DNA from: Parvimonas micra
GTDB lineage: Bacteria; Bacillota; Clostridia; Tissierellales; Peptoniphilaceae
Direction of reading: 5' to 3'
Length of the DNA: 64,000 nucleotides
Assembly: GCF_900637905.1 (NCBI RefSeq)
Contig: NZ_LR134472.1
Span: 1,302,001 to 1,366,000, forward strand
Below are positions 17,481-26,704 of this stretch, in pieces (the stretch's first letter is position 1; each line of letters begins with the position of its first letter). A program made the position numbers and the translations under genes. Below the pieces are notes generated by a model that saw only the letters and a list, made by a program, of their open reading frames with translations, did not search any database and had not been told where the DNA came from.

Positions 17481-19436
17481 GTGAATAAAAAAACTAAAGC
17501 GTATCTTATATATTTGATACCTATCTTATTTTTAACTGTGTATTTTTTGGTTATAAAAACTTCAGCTCCTGTAGTTAAGGAATATACGGTTACAGAGATT
17601 GTATCAAAAATTAAAAATGATGAAGTTTCTGAAATAACAACTCAAGGTTCATATATAACCGGAAAATTAAATGATAAAAACAAAACTGAATTTAAGACTT
17701 ATTTACCACAAGAGTTTAGATTCCAATTTTATGAAAATTATCTAAAGTCAAAAGTAGAAAATAACACATTGAAATATAATGGAAAGGCAGAGCCCACAAA
17801 ACCATTTTATCTTGAGATTTTACCCACTCTTATAATTTTAGTCGGACTTGGAGTTCTTTGGTTCTTATTTATGAAACAAGCTCAAGGTGGCGGAAAGGTA
17901 ATGAATTTTGGAAAGAGTAAGGCAAGACTCCACAAAGATAAGAAAAATGAAGTTACCTTTGCCGATGTTGCCGGACTTGAAGAAGAAAAAGAAGAACTGC
18001 AAGAGATAGTAGATTTTTTGAAATCGCCGAAAAAATATAGTGATATTGGTGCTAGAATTCCAAAAGGTGTTTTAATGGTAGGTCCTCCGGGAACGGGTAA
18101 GACTTATCTTTCAAGAGCTGTTGCAGGAGAAGCTAAGGTTCCATTTTTCAGTATAAGTGGCTCAGATTTTGTTGAAATGTTTGTCGGTGTCGGAGCTTCA
18201 AGAGTTAGAGATTTATTTGAAGAAGCTAAAAAGAATGCTCCTTGTATCATATTTATTGATGAAATTGATGCTGTTGGCAGAAGAAGAGGTGCAGGGCTTG
18301 GTGGCGGACACGATGAAAGAGAACAAACATTAAACCAATTACTTGTTGAAATGGACGGTTTTGGTGTAAATGAAGGAATTATTGTTATGGCTGCAACAAA
18401 CAGACCTGACATACTTGACCCTGCAATTTTAAGACCAGGTAGATTTGACAGACAAATTTATGTTGGTATTCCAAATGTGAAGGAAAGAGAAGCAATACTT
18501 ATGGTTCACACAAGAAATAAGAGGTTAGATCCGGATGTTGACCTTAAAGTCATTGCTAAACATACAACAGGATTTACTCCTGCAGATCTTGAAAACTTAT
18601 GTAATGAAGCAGCTTTGCTATCTGCAAGATATAATTTAAAGACTATTACCATGAAAGTTTTTGAAGAGGCTGCTATAAAAGTCGTTGCAGGACCTGAAAA
18701 GAAATCAGCTGTTGTAACAGATAGAGATAGAAAGATAACTGCATATCACGAAGCAGGACATGCTATTGTTTCAAGATTTGTACCATTATCAGATCCTGTT
18801 CAAATGATTACTATCGTTCCGAGAGGAAGAGCCGGTGGATTTACTGCCTATACTCAAGATGAAGATAGTCAATATATGACTGTAAATGCTATGAAATCAA
18901 GATTGGCGATGATGCTTGGAGGTCGTTCAGCAGAGCTTATAATTTTTGAAGATTTTACAACAGGAGCATCAAATGATATTGAAAGGGCAACTAAACTTGC
19001 GAGAAGTATGGTTACAACTTATGGAATGAGTAGTAAAATCGGACCTATAAATTATGATATGGGAGAAGAGGAAACTTTCTTAGGAAGAGATTTTGGAAAA
19101 GGCAGATCTTATTCTGAGGATATTGCAAAACTAATTGACGGAGAGGTTAAAGATCTTCTTGATGAAGCTTATGCAACTGCTCAAAGAGTTTTAAGTGAAA
19201 ATGTAGAATTTTTACACATTATTGCAAAAAGGCTTTTAGAAGTAGAAACTATAAGTGGAAAAGAATTTGAAACTATGTATAAAAAATATATGGGAATTGA
19301 AGAAGAAAAAGAAGAAGTTGTAGAAGAAACAGTTGCTGAAAAAAAAGATTCTATTGATGAAATCAGTTCTACTGCAGAGACTACAGAAGAAACTGAAGAA
19401 GAAGCTACTGATGTAGAGAAAACTGAAATAGAGTAA
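17481..19436 (+). CDS. ftsH: ATP-dependent zinc metalloprotease FtsH
   Basis: A 651-residue membrane AAA+ protease. Two membrane segments (about 7-26 and 112-134) flank an extracellular loop. The AAA domain has Walker A GPPGTGKT at 201-208, the pore motif FVGVGASR, Walker B IIFIDEID and the SRH region [17 protein letters not shown]. The zinc site is HEAGH at 423-427. A Glu/Thr-rich acidic tail fills roughly the last 45 residues. It degrades unassembled membrane proteins and regulators. GTG 17481 follows AGGAGG at 17469-17474. Confidence 0.97.
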   Translation: MNKKTKAYLIYLIPILFLTVYFLVIKTSAPVVKEYTVTEIVSKIKNDEVSEITTQGSYITGKLNDKNKTEFKTYLPQEFRFQFYENYLKSKVENNTLKYNGKAEPTKPFYLEILPTLIILVGLGVLWFLFMKQAQGGGKVMNFGKSKARLHKDKKNEVTFADVAGLEEEKEELQEIVDFLKSPKKYSDIGARIPKGVLMVGPPGTGKTYLSRAVAGEAKVPFFSISGSDFVEMFVGVGASRVRDLFEEAKKNAPCIIFIDEIDAVGRRRGAGLGGGHDEREQTLNQLLVEMDGFGVNEGIIVMAATNRPDILDPAILRPGRFDRQIYVGIPNVKEREAILMVHTRNKRLDPDVDLKVIAKHTTGFTPADLENLCNEAALLSARYNLKTITMKVFEEAAIKVVAGPEKKSAVVTDRDRKITAYHEAGHAIVSRFVPLSDPVQMITIVPRGRAGGFTAYTQDEDSQYMTVNAMKSRLAMMLGGRSAELIIFEDFTTGASNDIERATKLARSMVTTYGMSSKIGPINYDMGEEETFLGRDFGKGRSYSEDIAKLIDGEVKDLLDEAYATAQRVLSENVEFLHIIAKRLLEVETISGKEFETMYKKYMGIEEEKEEVVEETVAEKKDSIDEISSTAETTEETEEEATDVEKTEIE

Positions 19437-19444
19437 AATTAGAA

Positions 19445-19474
19445 TTAAGTAGAAGCTTGCTTCTACTTAATTTA
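19445..19474 (+). terminator. Hairpin after ftsH
   Basis: 12-bp inverted repeat TTAAGTAGAAGC / GCTTCTACTTAA around two bases, with only a weak T-rich tail (TTTATA). It could be a partial terminator or an mRNA 3'-end stabiliser. Confidence 0.6.
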
Positions 19475-19486
19475 TATGGAGGATTT

Positions 19487-19963
19487 ATGGGAAGTAATGA
19501 TTTTTTATTAATAGTATTTGGAATAGTTTTAATATTTGTAATTAAAAAAATAGTAGCTATATTTCAAACAAGGAAAAAATTGTCCGGAGAAATTTCTACT
19601 ATTAAGCTTAGAGGAAGAAAAGTATTGTTTGGCTTATCTATTGCATTGGTAAGCTTTGGAATTGTCTATGCTGTGAAAATTCAAGACATCTACAGTATAG
19701 TATATGTGTTGATAGGTGTAACTTATTCTGTAGTTTCTCTGGACAAATTATATATTGGAGAAAACGGATTTTGTTTTGATGGAAAATTTGGAGAATTTAA
19801 AAAAATAAAAAAATGGGGAGCTATAAATAATAAATTTTATGAAGTTGTAGTTTCCGGAGACTTAAAAGATGAAATATTAACTATTCCTCTTGATAAAGAA
19901 AATGCTGAAAAATTTTCTGCAATTATTAAACAACATAAATCTAAGACAAAGGCGAAAAAATAA
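19487..19963 (+). CDS. Conserved small membrane protein, function unknown
   Basis: A 158-residue protein with three likely membrane spans (about 7-24, 46-63 and 69-86) and a ~70-residue cytoplasmic C-terminal part ending in a Lys-rich tail. I do not recognise the family. ATG 19487 follows GGAGG at 19478-19482. Its stop overlaps the start of the glycosylase gene by one base, so the two are cotranscribed. Confidence 0.7.
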   Translation: MGSNDFLLIVFGIVLIFVIKKIVAIFQTRKKLSGEISTIKLRGRKVLFGLSIALVSFGIVYAVKIQDIYSIVYVLIGVTYSVVSLDKLYIGENGFCFDGKFGEFKKIKKWGAINNKFYEVVVSGDLKDEILTIPLDKENAEKFSAIIKQHKSKTKAKK

Positions 19964-20838
19964 TGAAACTTTATGAAAAAGACAATTCAATAATTTTAGA
20001 AGAAATTGAAAATTTTGATGCAAAAGCTATTTTTACTTGCGGGCAGGCTTTTAGATGGTATGAAGAAAGTGATGGAAGTTTTACAACAGTCCATTTAGGA
20101 AGAGTTTTAAATGTTTTAAACGAAAAAGACAGAGTTATATTTAAAGGAACTAATTTGAAAGAATTTGACGAAATTTGGATGGATTATTTCGATTTGAATA
20201 CAGACTATAAAGAGATAAGAAAAGTACTATCAAATAATGAAATTTTACCAAAGGCAATGGAATACGGAGAGGGTATCAGGATTTTAAATCAAAACCATTT
20301 TGAAATGTTAATAAGTTTTATAATTTCAGCCAATAATATGATTCCTAGAATAAAAAAATCTATTGAAGTAATTTCTATGAGATATGGAAAGTTTATATGT
20401 GAAGATGAAAATAGAAAATACTATTCTTTTCCAACTGTTGAAGAATTGAGTAGGGCTACTGTAGAAGACTTAAGAAAATTTGCAAAAGTTGGCTTTAGAG
20501 ATAAGAGAATTTTTGATACTGTAAATATGATTTTAAATGAAAAAATTGATTTAGATAATTTTGAAAATTTAGAAACAGATATTTTAAGAGAAGAATTATT
20601 AAAATTTTCAGGAGTTGGAAATAAGGTTGCAGATTGTATAATGTTATTCTCATATAAAAGGGGAGAAGTTTTTCCGGTTGACGTTTGGATTAAGAGAGTA
20701 ATGGAAGAACTTTTTATAAAAAAAGAAACTCCTGTGAAAAAAATTTCAAAAGAAGCAGATAGAATATTTGGAAAATATGCAGGATATGCACAACAATATC
20801 TTTTCTACTACGGAAGAGAAGAAAAAATAGGAAAGTAG
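19963..20838 (+). CDS. ogg: 8-oxoguanine DNA glycosylase / AP lyase (Ogg1 family)
   Basis: A 291-residue HhH-GPD glycosylase. The N-terminal domain has CGQAFRWYEESDG, typical of Ogg1-like proteins. The helix-hairpin-helix motif LLKFSGVGNKVADCI near 215-229 contains the Schiff-base lysine, and the catalytic aspartate is in FPVDVWIKR near 238-246. It removes 8-oxoguanine and nicks the strand. Anaerobic Firmicutes often carry this clostridial-type Ogg. Confidence 0.92.
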   Translation: MKLYEKDNSIILEEIENFDAKAIFTCGQAFRWYEESDGSFTTVHLGRVLNVLNEKDRVIFKGTNLKEFDEIWMDYFDLNTDYKEIRKVLSNNEILPKAMEYGEGIRILNQNHFEMLISFIISANNMIPRIKKSIEVISMRYGKFICEDENRKYYSFPTVEELSRATVEDLRKFAKVGFRDKRIFDTVNMILNEKIDLDNFENLETDILREELLKFSGVGNKVADCIMLFSYKRGEVFPVDVWIKRVMEELFIKKETPVKKISKEADRIFGKYAGYAQQYLFYYGREEKIGK

Positions 20839-20846
20839 AAATATGT

Positions 20847-20874
20847 ACCGATTTTTAATCGGTGCTTTTTTTTT
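20847..20874 (+). terminator. Terminator after ogg
   Basis: ACCGATT, a TTT loop, AATCGGT, then GC and nine T. Confidence 0.9.
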
Positions 20875-20936
20875 GTGTTTTTTTGTTTAATATTTTAAAA
20901 TTTTAATAAAAAATTTTAAATTTTTATTAAAAAGTA

Positions 20937-21004
20937 TTGAATAAAGATTTATTTATGATATAATATTTATTGTTTAATATAGGGATATTTATAGTTTAAT
21001 ATAG
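20937..21004 (+). promoter_or_regulatory. Promoter and putative operator of the pot operon
   Basis: TTGAAT at 20937-20942 and TATAAT at 20959-20964 (spacer 16). Downstream, GTTTAATATAG occurs twice, at 20972-20982 and 20994-21004, exactly 22 bases (two helical turns) apart. This could be the binding site of the regulator encoded next. Confidence 0.5.
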
Positions 21005-21026
21005 TGTTATATTAGGAGAAAGAAAA

Positions 21027-21569
21027 GTGGATATTGGAGAAAAAATTAAAAATTTAAGAACCATTTTGGGACTTACACAAGAAGAACTCGCAGAGAGAGC
21101 AGAGCTAACTAAAGGCTTTATTTCTCAACTTGAAAGAGGACTTACTTCACCATCAATTAGTTCTTTAGAAGATGTTTTAGAGGCACTTGGAACTAATATT
21201 TCAGATTTTTTTAAAGAAGAGAAAGAAGAAAAATTTGTTTTTCAAAAATTTGATGCTTATGAAACTATTTTTGAAAATGGAAATAGTAAATTAGAGTGGA
21301 TTGTTCCAAATGCACAAAAAAATTCAATGGAACCGATTATAATAACTTTGAATGAACAAAAAAGTTTTTCAAGGACTTATGAACCTTTTGAGGGAGAAGA
21401 ATTCGGTTATGTTTTGAAGGGAAAAGTTGAACTTCATCTTGGAACAAAGGTATTTGTTTTAAAAGAGGGTGAATGTTTTTATACGAGTGGTCAATTTGAA
21501 AGAAGTATAATAAATTTGTCTAAAAAAGAATCTAAGGTTTTGTGGATTACTAATCCACCAAGTTTTTAG
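21027..21569 (+). CDS. XRE-family regulator with C-terminal cupin (PuuR-like)
   Basis: A 180-residue protein: an N-terminal HTH_3 domain (about 5-60, LRTILGLTQEELAERAELTKGFISQLE) and a C-terminal cupin (about 110-178, FEGEEFGYVLKGKVEL). This layout is typical of regulators that sense polyamines or small metabolites and sit in front of potABCD in Firmicutes. GTG start at 21027 after AGGAGAAAG. Ten bases separate it from potA, so it belongs to the operon and probably controls it. Confidence 0.9.
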   Translation: MDIGEKIKNLRTILGLTQEELAERAELTKGFISQLERGLTSPSISSLEDVLEALGTNISDFFKEEKEEKFVFQKFDAYETIFENGNSKLEWIVPNAQKNSMEPIIITLNEQKSFSRTYEPFEGEEFGYVLKGKVELHLGTKVFVLKEGECFYTSGQFERSIINLSKKESKVLWITNPPSF

Positions 21570-21578
21570 GAGGAATAT

Positions 21579-22628
21579 ATGGGAAATCACGCAGTCGAAT
21601 TAGTTAATATAAATAAAAGATTTGGAGATAATATTGTTCTTGACGATATAAATTTATATATTAGAGATAAGGAGTTTTTAACTCTTTTAGGTCCATCAGG
21701 TTGTGGAAAGACTACTACATTAAGACTTATTGGAGGTTTTGAAACTCCTACAAGTGGAAAAATTTTATTTGAAGGAAAAGACATTTCTAATGTTCCTCCT
21801 TATGAAAGAAATATAAATACAGTCTTTCAAAAATATGCTCTTTTTCCAAATATGAATGTTTATGAAAATATTGCTTTTGGTCTTAGAATTAAGAAAATGC
21901 AAGAAAGTATTATTAATGAAAAAGTTAAAGAAATGCTAAGACTTGTAAACTTGAAAGGGTATGAAAAAAGATCTATTCTATCTTTAAGTGGGGGTCAACA
22001 ACAAAGAATTGCAATTGCAAGAGCTTTGGTAAACGAACCAAAAGTTTTACTTTTAGATGAGCCACTTGGTGCTTTGGATTTACAACTTAGGAAAGATATG
22101 CAAGTTGAGCTTAAAAATATTCAAAAGAGAGTTGGGATTACATTCGTTTATGTAACTCATGATCAGGAAGAAGCTCTCACAATGAGCGATACTATTGTAG
22201 TTATGAATGATGGTAAAATTCAACAAGTTGGAACTCCGATAGATATTTATAACGAACCTAAAAATGCCTTTATAGCTTCTTTTATTGGAGAAAGTAATAT
22301 TTTAGACGGAGTTATGAATGAAGATTTTGTCGTAAGTTTTTCAAGTAGAAAATTCAAATGTGTTGATAAAGGCTTTGCACCAAATGAAGAGATTGATGTA
22401 GTAATTCGTCCAGAAGATTTGGAGCTTGTTGATGAAGAAAATGGAATGTTGGTAGGAATTGTAAAGTCTGAAATTTTTAAAGGAGTTCATTATGAATTAC
22501 TTGTTAAAGTTGGAGAAGTTGAGTATATGGTTCATTCCACGATTACAAAACCTATAGGTTCAAAAGTTGGACTTAGAGTTACACCTGATAATATTCATAT
22601 TATGAAAAAAGGAGCTAAAGAAATATAA
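21579..22628 (+). CDS. potA: Spermidine/putrescine ABC transporter ATPase PotA
   Basis: A 349-residue ABC ATPase with Walker [10 protein letters not shown] near 39-47, Q-loop in [14 protein letters not shown], signature LSGGQQQR near 138-145 and Walker [12 protein letters not shown]. The C-terminal TOBE domain (about 270-345) is typical of PotA and MalK-type importers. It powers uptake through PotBC. It ends directly at the potB start. Confidence 0.95.
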   Translation: MGNHAVELVNINKRFGDNIVLDDINLYIRDKEFLTLLGPSGCGKTTTLRLIGGFETPTSGKILFEGKDISNVPPYERNINTVFQKYALFPNMNVYENIAFGLRIKKMQESIINEKVKEMLRLVNLKGYEKRSILSLSGGQQQRIAIARALVNEPKVLLLDEPLGALDLQLRKDMQVELKNIQKRVGITFVYVTHDQEEALTMSDTIVVMNDGKIQQVGTPIDIYNEPKNAFIASFIGESNILDGVMNEDFVVSFSSRKFKCVDKGFAPNEEIDVVIRPEDLELVDEENGMLVGIVKSEIFKGVHYELLVKVGEVEYMVHSTITKPIGSKVGLRVTPDNIHIMKKGAKEI

Positions 22629-23456
22629 ATGAAATTTAAGAGGTTTGCATATCCATACGTTGTATGGTTAGTGATTTTTATTGTTGTTCCTCTTGTTTTC
22701 ATAGCAAAATATTCAGTTGACTATGGAGGAGAAAATTTTCTTTTTTCATTGGAACATTACAAAAGATTTTTTAACCCGACTTATATTAAAGTTTTATTAA
22801 GATCTTTAAGAATGGCGGTTTTATCTACAGTATTATGCCTTATAATTGGTTATCCTTTTTCATATTTTATTTCAAAGTTTAAAGTTAAAACCAGAAATAT
22901 GATGATTTTGTTGGTAGTAATTCCGATGTGGATGAACTTTTTACTTAGGACTTATTCTTGGATTAGTATTTTGAGTAAAAATGGACTTTTAAATTCAATT
23001 TTGAATTTTTTTGGACTTCCAACTGTAAATTTAATGTATTCTAATGTATCAATTTTAATAGGGATGGTATATAACTTTTTACCTTTTATGATTTTACCTA
23101 TTTATACAACTTTGATTAAGATAGATAAGGAATATATTGAAGCATCTCATGATTTAGGTGCTAATAGACTTAAGACTTTTACTAAATTAGTATTTCCTAT
23201 GAGCTTGCCTGGAGTTATTACGGGAATTACAATGGTATTTATTCCTGCAATTTCAACTTTCGAAATATCTGCGCTTTTAGGTGGAAATAAAGAGAATTTA
23301 ATAGGGAATATAATTGAACAACAATTTAGAGTAACAGGAAATTGGAATTTTGGTTCTGCAATGAGTATGGTGCTTTTAGTTATGATTTTGGTTTCACTTT
23401 TCGTTATGAATAAGTTTGATCCAGAGTATTCAAAAGAGGTGGAAAATGGAAAATAA
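22629..23456 (+). CDS. potB: Spermidine/putrescine ABC transporter permease PotB
   Basis: A 275-residue permease with six predicted membrane segments and the binding-protein-dependent EAA loop (EASHDLGANRLKTFTKLVFPMSLPG) that contacts PotA. Its last bases overlap potC by 11. Confidence 0.94.
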   Translation: MKFKRFAYPYVVWLVIFIVVPLVFIAKYSVDYGGENFLFSLEHYKRFFNPTYIKVLLRSLRMAVLSTVLCLIIGYPFSYFISKFKVKTRNMMILLVVIPMWMNFLLRTYSWISILSKNGLLNSILNFFGLPTVNLMYSNVSILIGMVYNFLPFMILPIYTTLIKIDKEYIEASHDLGANRLKTFTKLVFPMSLPGVITGITMVFIPAISTFEISALLGGNKENLIGNIIEQQFRVTGNWNFGSAMSMVLLVMILVSLFVMNKFDPEYSKEVENGK

Positions 23457-24222
23457 GTTAAAAAAATTATATATTTCATTAGTATTCATATTTATATATG
23501 CACCAATTTTTGTGCTTATACTTTATTCATTCAATGATTCAAAACTCAGAGGCTCTTTTACAGGAATTACTTTTAAATGGTATGTTGAATTATTTAATGA
23601 TAAAGAGGTCTTGAGAGCTCTATATTATACAATACTGATTGCTGTTCTAACTACGGTAATTGCAACTTTTATAGGTACCGTTTCAGCTATCGGGATATAT
23701 TATATGAAAAAAAGTGAAAAGTTTGTAGTTTTAAATTTGAATTACATTCCAGTTTTAAATCCAGATATAGTAATAGCTATTTCATTAATGGTTTTATATA
23801 AAGTTTTTAATATCGATTATGGATTTTTGACTTTGCTTGCTTCACATATCGTACTTGCGATGCCTTATGTAATACTTTCTGTTTATCCAAAGATGAAACA
23901 TATGAATAAATTTTTACCTGAGGCAGCCATGGATTTAGGGGCAACACCTTTTTATGCTTTGAGAAAGGTTATTTTACCAGAAATTAAGCAAGGAGTATTT
24001 GCTGGAGCATTACTTGCGTTTACTCTTTCATTAGATGATTTCGTTATAGCATATTTTAATAGTGGAAATGGTGTTGTAAACTTAAGTACACAAATATACT
24101 CTATGGCAAGAAAAGGAATAAATCCATCAATAAATGCTCTTTCAACATTGATGTTTATTGCAATGTTAGTTCTTTTACTAATAATAAATAAGAAAAGTGA
24201 GGATGGTATTTTATATGATTAA
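23446..24222 (+). CDS. potC: Spermidine/putrescine ABC transporter permease PotC
   Basis: A 258-residue partner permease with six membrane segments and the EAA loop EAAMDLGATPFYALRKVILP. ATG 23446 follows GAGGTGG at 23436-23442 inside potB; the in-frame ATG at 23416 has no such site. It overlaps potD by 8 bases. Confidence 0.94.
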   Translation: MENKLKKLYISLVFIFIYAPIFVLILYSFNDSKLRGSFTGITFKWYVELFNDKEVLRALYYTILIAVLTTVIATFIGTVSAIGIYYMKKSEKFVVLNLNYIPVLNPDIVIAISLMVLYKVFNIDYGFLTLLASHIVLAMPYVILSVYPKMKHMNKFLPEAAMDLGATPFYALRKVILPEIKQGVFAGALLAFTLSLDDFVIAYFNSGNGVVNLSTQIYSMARKGINPSINALSTLMFIAMLVLLLIINKKSEDGILYD

Positions 24223-25249
24223 AAAAAATATATTTTTGAATGTACTTTTTTCATTTTGTATGATTTTTTTACTATCTTCTTGTAGTAAAAGAGAAGGTAA
24301 TGTTGTTAATATGTATAATTGGGGAGAGTATATAGATAAAGAAGTTTTAGATGAATTCACAAGAGAAACCGGAATTAAAGTAAATTATGAAACCTTTGTT
24401 ACTAACGAAGATATGTACTTGAAGATAAAACAAGGTGGAAGTAATTATGATATAGTTGTTCCTTCAGATTATATGATTGAAAAGATGATTAAGGAAGATA
24501 TGCTTGAACCAATTGATAAAAGTAAGCTTTCAAATTATAAGAATATAGATGTAAAATTTTTAAATAAGAGCTATGATCCTGAGTCAAAATATTCCATTCC
24601 TTTGTACTGGGGAACATTGGGTATTTTATATAATAAAAATTTAGTTGATGGAGAGATTACTTCTTGGGCTGATTTATGGGATGAAAAGCATAAAGATAAA
24701 ATTGTTATGCTGGATAGTTCAAGAGATAGTTTTGCAGCAGCACTTTTAAAAAATGGTTTTTCGATGAATTCAAGAAATAAAGAAGAATTAGAAATTGCCA
24801 AGAAAGATTTAATTAAACAAAAAAAATCAATACTTGCATATCTTGTTGATGAGACAAAAGATAATATGTTAGCTGAAAATGCTGCAATTGCTGTGATGTA
24901 CTCTGGAGATGCAACAGAATTGTTAGATGCAGATGAGAAGTTTGAATATGTAAAACCTAAAGAGGGGACAAATCTTTGGTTTGATTCAATGGTAATTTTA
25001 AAAAATTCAAAAAATAAAGAAAATGCTCATAAGTTGATAGATTTTTTAATTAGAAAAGATATTCTTTCGAAAAATATGAACTACACATATTATGCAGTTC
25101 CTAATCAAGAAGTTATTAATGAGAATGAACTAGTAAAATCTGTAACAAAAATTGATGATGAGTATTTCAAAAAAATGGAAGTATTCAAAGATCCGTCAGA
25201 CTTTTTAAAAGAATATGATAATATCTGGACAGATGTAAAAGCTGATTAA
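24215..25249 (+). CDS. potD: Spermidine/putrescine-binding lipoprotein PotD
   Basis: A 344-residue extracytoplasmic binding protein. The signal peptide ends in a lipobox LLSSC (Cys near 23), so it is lipid-anchored. NMYNWGEYID and the YDIVVPSDYMI segment are typical of PotD/PotF polyamine-binding proteins. ATG 24215 follows GAGGATGG inside potC. Confidence 0.95.
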   Translation: MIKKNIFLNVLFSFCMIFLLSSCSKREGNVVNMYNWGEYIDKEVLDEFTRETGIKVNYETFVTNEDMYLKIKQGGSNYDIVVPSDYMIEKMIKEDMLEPIDKSKLSNYKNIDVKFLNKSYDPESKYSIPLYWGTLGILYNKNLVDGEITSWADLWDEKHKDKIVMLDSSRDSFAAALLKNGFSMNSRNKEELEIAKKDLIKQKKSILAYLVDETKDNMLAENAAIAVMYSGDATELLDADEKFEYVKPKEGTNLWFDSMVILKNSKNKENAHKLIDFLIRKDILSKNMNYTYYAVPNQEVINENELVKSVTKIDDEYFKKMEVFKDPSDFLKEYDNIWTDVKAD

Positions 25250-25255
25250 AAAAGT

Positions 25256-25287
25256 AAGGCATAGATTTTCAAAATCTATGCCTTTTC
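25256..25287. terminator. Bidirectional terminator between potD and the M42 peptidase gene
   Basis: Perfect 14-bp stem AAGGCATAGATTTT / AAAATCTATGCCTT around a single C, with T-rich sequence following on both strands. It separates two convergent genes. Confidence 0.85.
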
Positions 25288-25297
25288 AATTTAAAAT

Positions 25298-26323
25298 TTA
25301 CTTATCTAATAAATATTCCAACATTAATTTATAAGTATTTTCGATACCTAAAATATGAGTTCTTTCATAACTGTGGCTAGCATCAACTCCTGGACCGATT
25401 AATGCACAACGAATATCATGTCCTGCTCTAAGTGCAGCAGTTGCATCTGATCCATAATGTGGATAAATATCTATTCTATAATCAATTTTCTTTTCTTCAG
25501 CAATTTTTCTTAATTTATTTCTCATTCCTAAATCATAAGGTGTTGTAGAATCCATTGCACATATTGTTACAGCTTTTTCATCGGATTCTTGTCCAACTCC
25601 CGGAGCCGCCATATCTACGGCAAAGAATTCAACAGTATTTTCAGGAACAAAACTTGAGCCATGACCAATTTCTTCATAATTACTTATGAAGAAATTAATT
25701 GTATTTTTCGGTTTGATTTTGTTTTCAACTAAATATTTTGCAAGTCCCATCATTGCAGCTATACAAGCCTTATCATCTAAATGTCTTGATTTGATAAAAC
25801 CTGAGTCATAAATTCTACATCTTGGATCTAAACAGATAAAATCTCCAACAGAAATTCCAAGCTTTCTAACATCTTCAGCAGTTTTAACATCTTCATCAAT
25901 TCTGATTTCCATATTTTTTATTGAGCGTTGACCGGTAGTCGTAGTATCATAAACGTGAACTGACGCTTCATTATATAGAGCAGTTCCCGGAATTAATTTT
26001 CCGTTATAAGTTTTGATAAATACATTTTCAGTTTCAACACTTGTTGGAGAAAAACCACCAACTAAGCTAAAAGCTAGACGTCCATTCGCTTTTATTTCCT
26101 TAACCATTAAACCTAAAGTATCAACATGACCTGAAAAAGTTATAGCTTCTTTTTCTTCACCTTCTATTGTAGCTATAAGAGCGTTCTTATTAGTTCTTCT
26201 ACAAGGAATGTTCAATTCCTTAAACTTTTTTTCCATAAAACAAATTGCGTTTTCAGTGTCTCCAGTAGGACTGTAGATGTTTAATAACTCTTCAAGTAAA
26301 TTTTTAACATAATTTCTATCCAT
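25298..26323 (-). CDS. M42-family metallopeptidase (glutamyl/deblocking aminopeptidase-like)
   Basis: A 341-residue tetrahedral-type aminopeptidase with the two-metal ligand set: SGHVDTLG, HLDDKACI, the catalytic NYEEIGHG glutamates, VDMAA and a terminal histidine in SYERTH. It trims N-terminal residues from peptides, which suits an amino-acid-fermenting anaerobe. On the minus strand GGAGG lies just inside the longer frame, so the start is MDRNYVKN at 26323. Confidence 0.92.
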   Translation of the reverse strand: MDRNYVKNLLEELLNIYSPTGDTENAICFMEKKFKELNIPCRRTNKNALIATIEGEEKEAITFSGHVDTLGLMVKEIKANGRLAFSLVGGFSPTSVETENVFIKTYNGKLIPGTALYNEASVHVYDTTTTGQRSIKNMEIRIDEDVKTAEDVRKLGISVGDFICLDPRCRIYDSGFIKSRHLDDKACIAAMMGLAKYLVENKIKPKNTINFFISNYEEIGHGSSFVPENTVEFFAVDMAAPGVGQESDEKAVTICAMDSTTPYDLGMRNKLRKIAEEKKIDYRIDIYPHYGSDATAALRAGHDIRCALIGPGVDASHSYERTHILGIENTYKLMLEYLLDK

Positions 26324-26392
26324 AAAAACCTCCAAATATATTTAATACAAATATTATACACGATATTAAATATATTGTAAATTATCCCAAAA

Positions 26393-26421
26393 TTGACAAT
26401 GGTACCATAAAATGATATACT
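26393..26421 (+). promoter_or_regulatory. Promoter for the small membrane protein gene
   Basis: TTGACA at 26393-26398 and TATACT at 26416-26421 with 17 bases between. Confidence 0.65.
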
Positions 26422-26453
26422 TTCATTGATTTTAATGGAATAGAGGAGATACT

Positions 26454-26681
26454 ATGAGCATTTTGACGAATAAAAAATTTAATTTAATTATAAATATTTT
26501 GATTGTTTTTATCTGTATTTTAATGTTAATCTTTTTTAAGGCGAGAACTTTTGAAAAAGTATTAATTATTATGATTTTAATTTTAAAATTATTAAGTGTT
26601 TTTGATTTTTTTAAAAATAAAAGAATAGAAGAAAAACAGGAAGTAAAAAAAAGTGGGAAAAAGAAAAAGGGAGCAAAATAA
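26454..26681 (+). CDS. Small membrane protein, function unknown
   Basis: A 75-residue protein with two hydrophobic segments (about 10-27 and 31-50) and a very basic tail (KKSGKKKKGAK). GAGGAG at 26443-26448 precedes ATG 26454, and a consensus promoter and a terminator frame it, so it is a real single-gene unit. I do not recognise the family. Confidence 0.65.
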   Translation: MSILTNKKFNLIINILIVFICILMLIFFKARTFEKVLIIMILILKLLSVFDFFKNKRIEEKQEVKKSGKKKKGAK

Positions 26682-26690
26682 AGCTCCCTT
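26665..26690. terminator. Bidirectional terminator
   Basis: AAAGGGAGC (26665-26673) pairs with GCTCCCTTT (26682-26690). The stop codon of the small membrane protein lies in the loop. The T-run is better on the minus strand, so it probably also ends the pepD message. Confidence 0.75.
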
Positions 26691-26704
26691 TAAATTTTAA
26701 TTTT

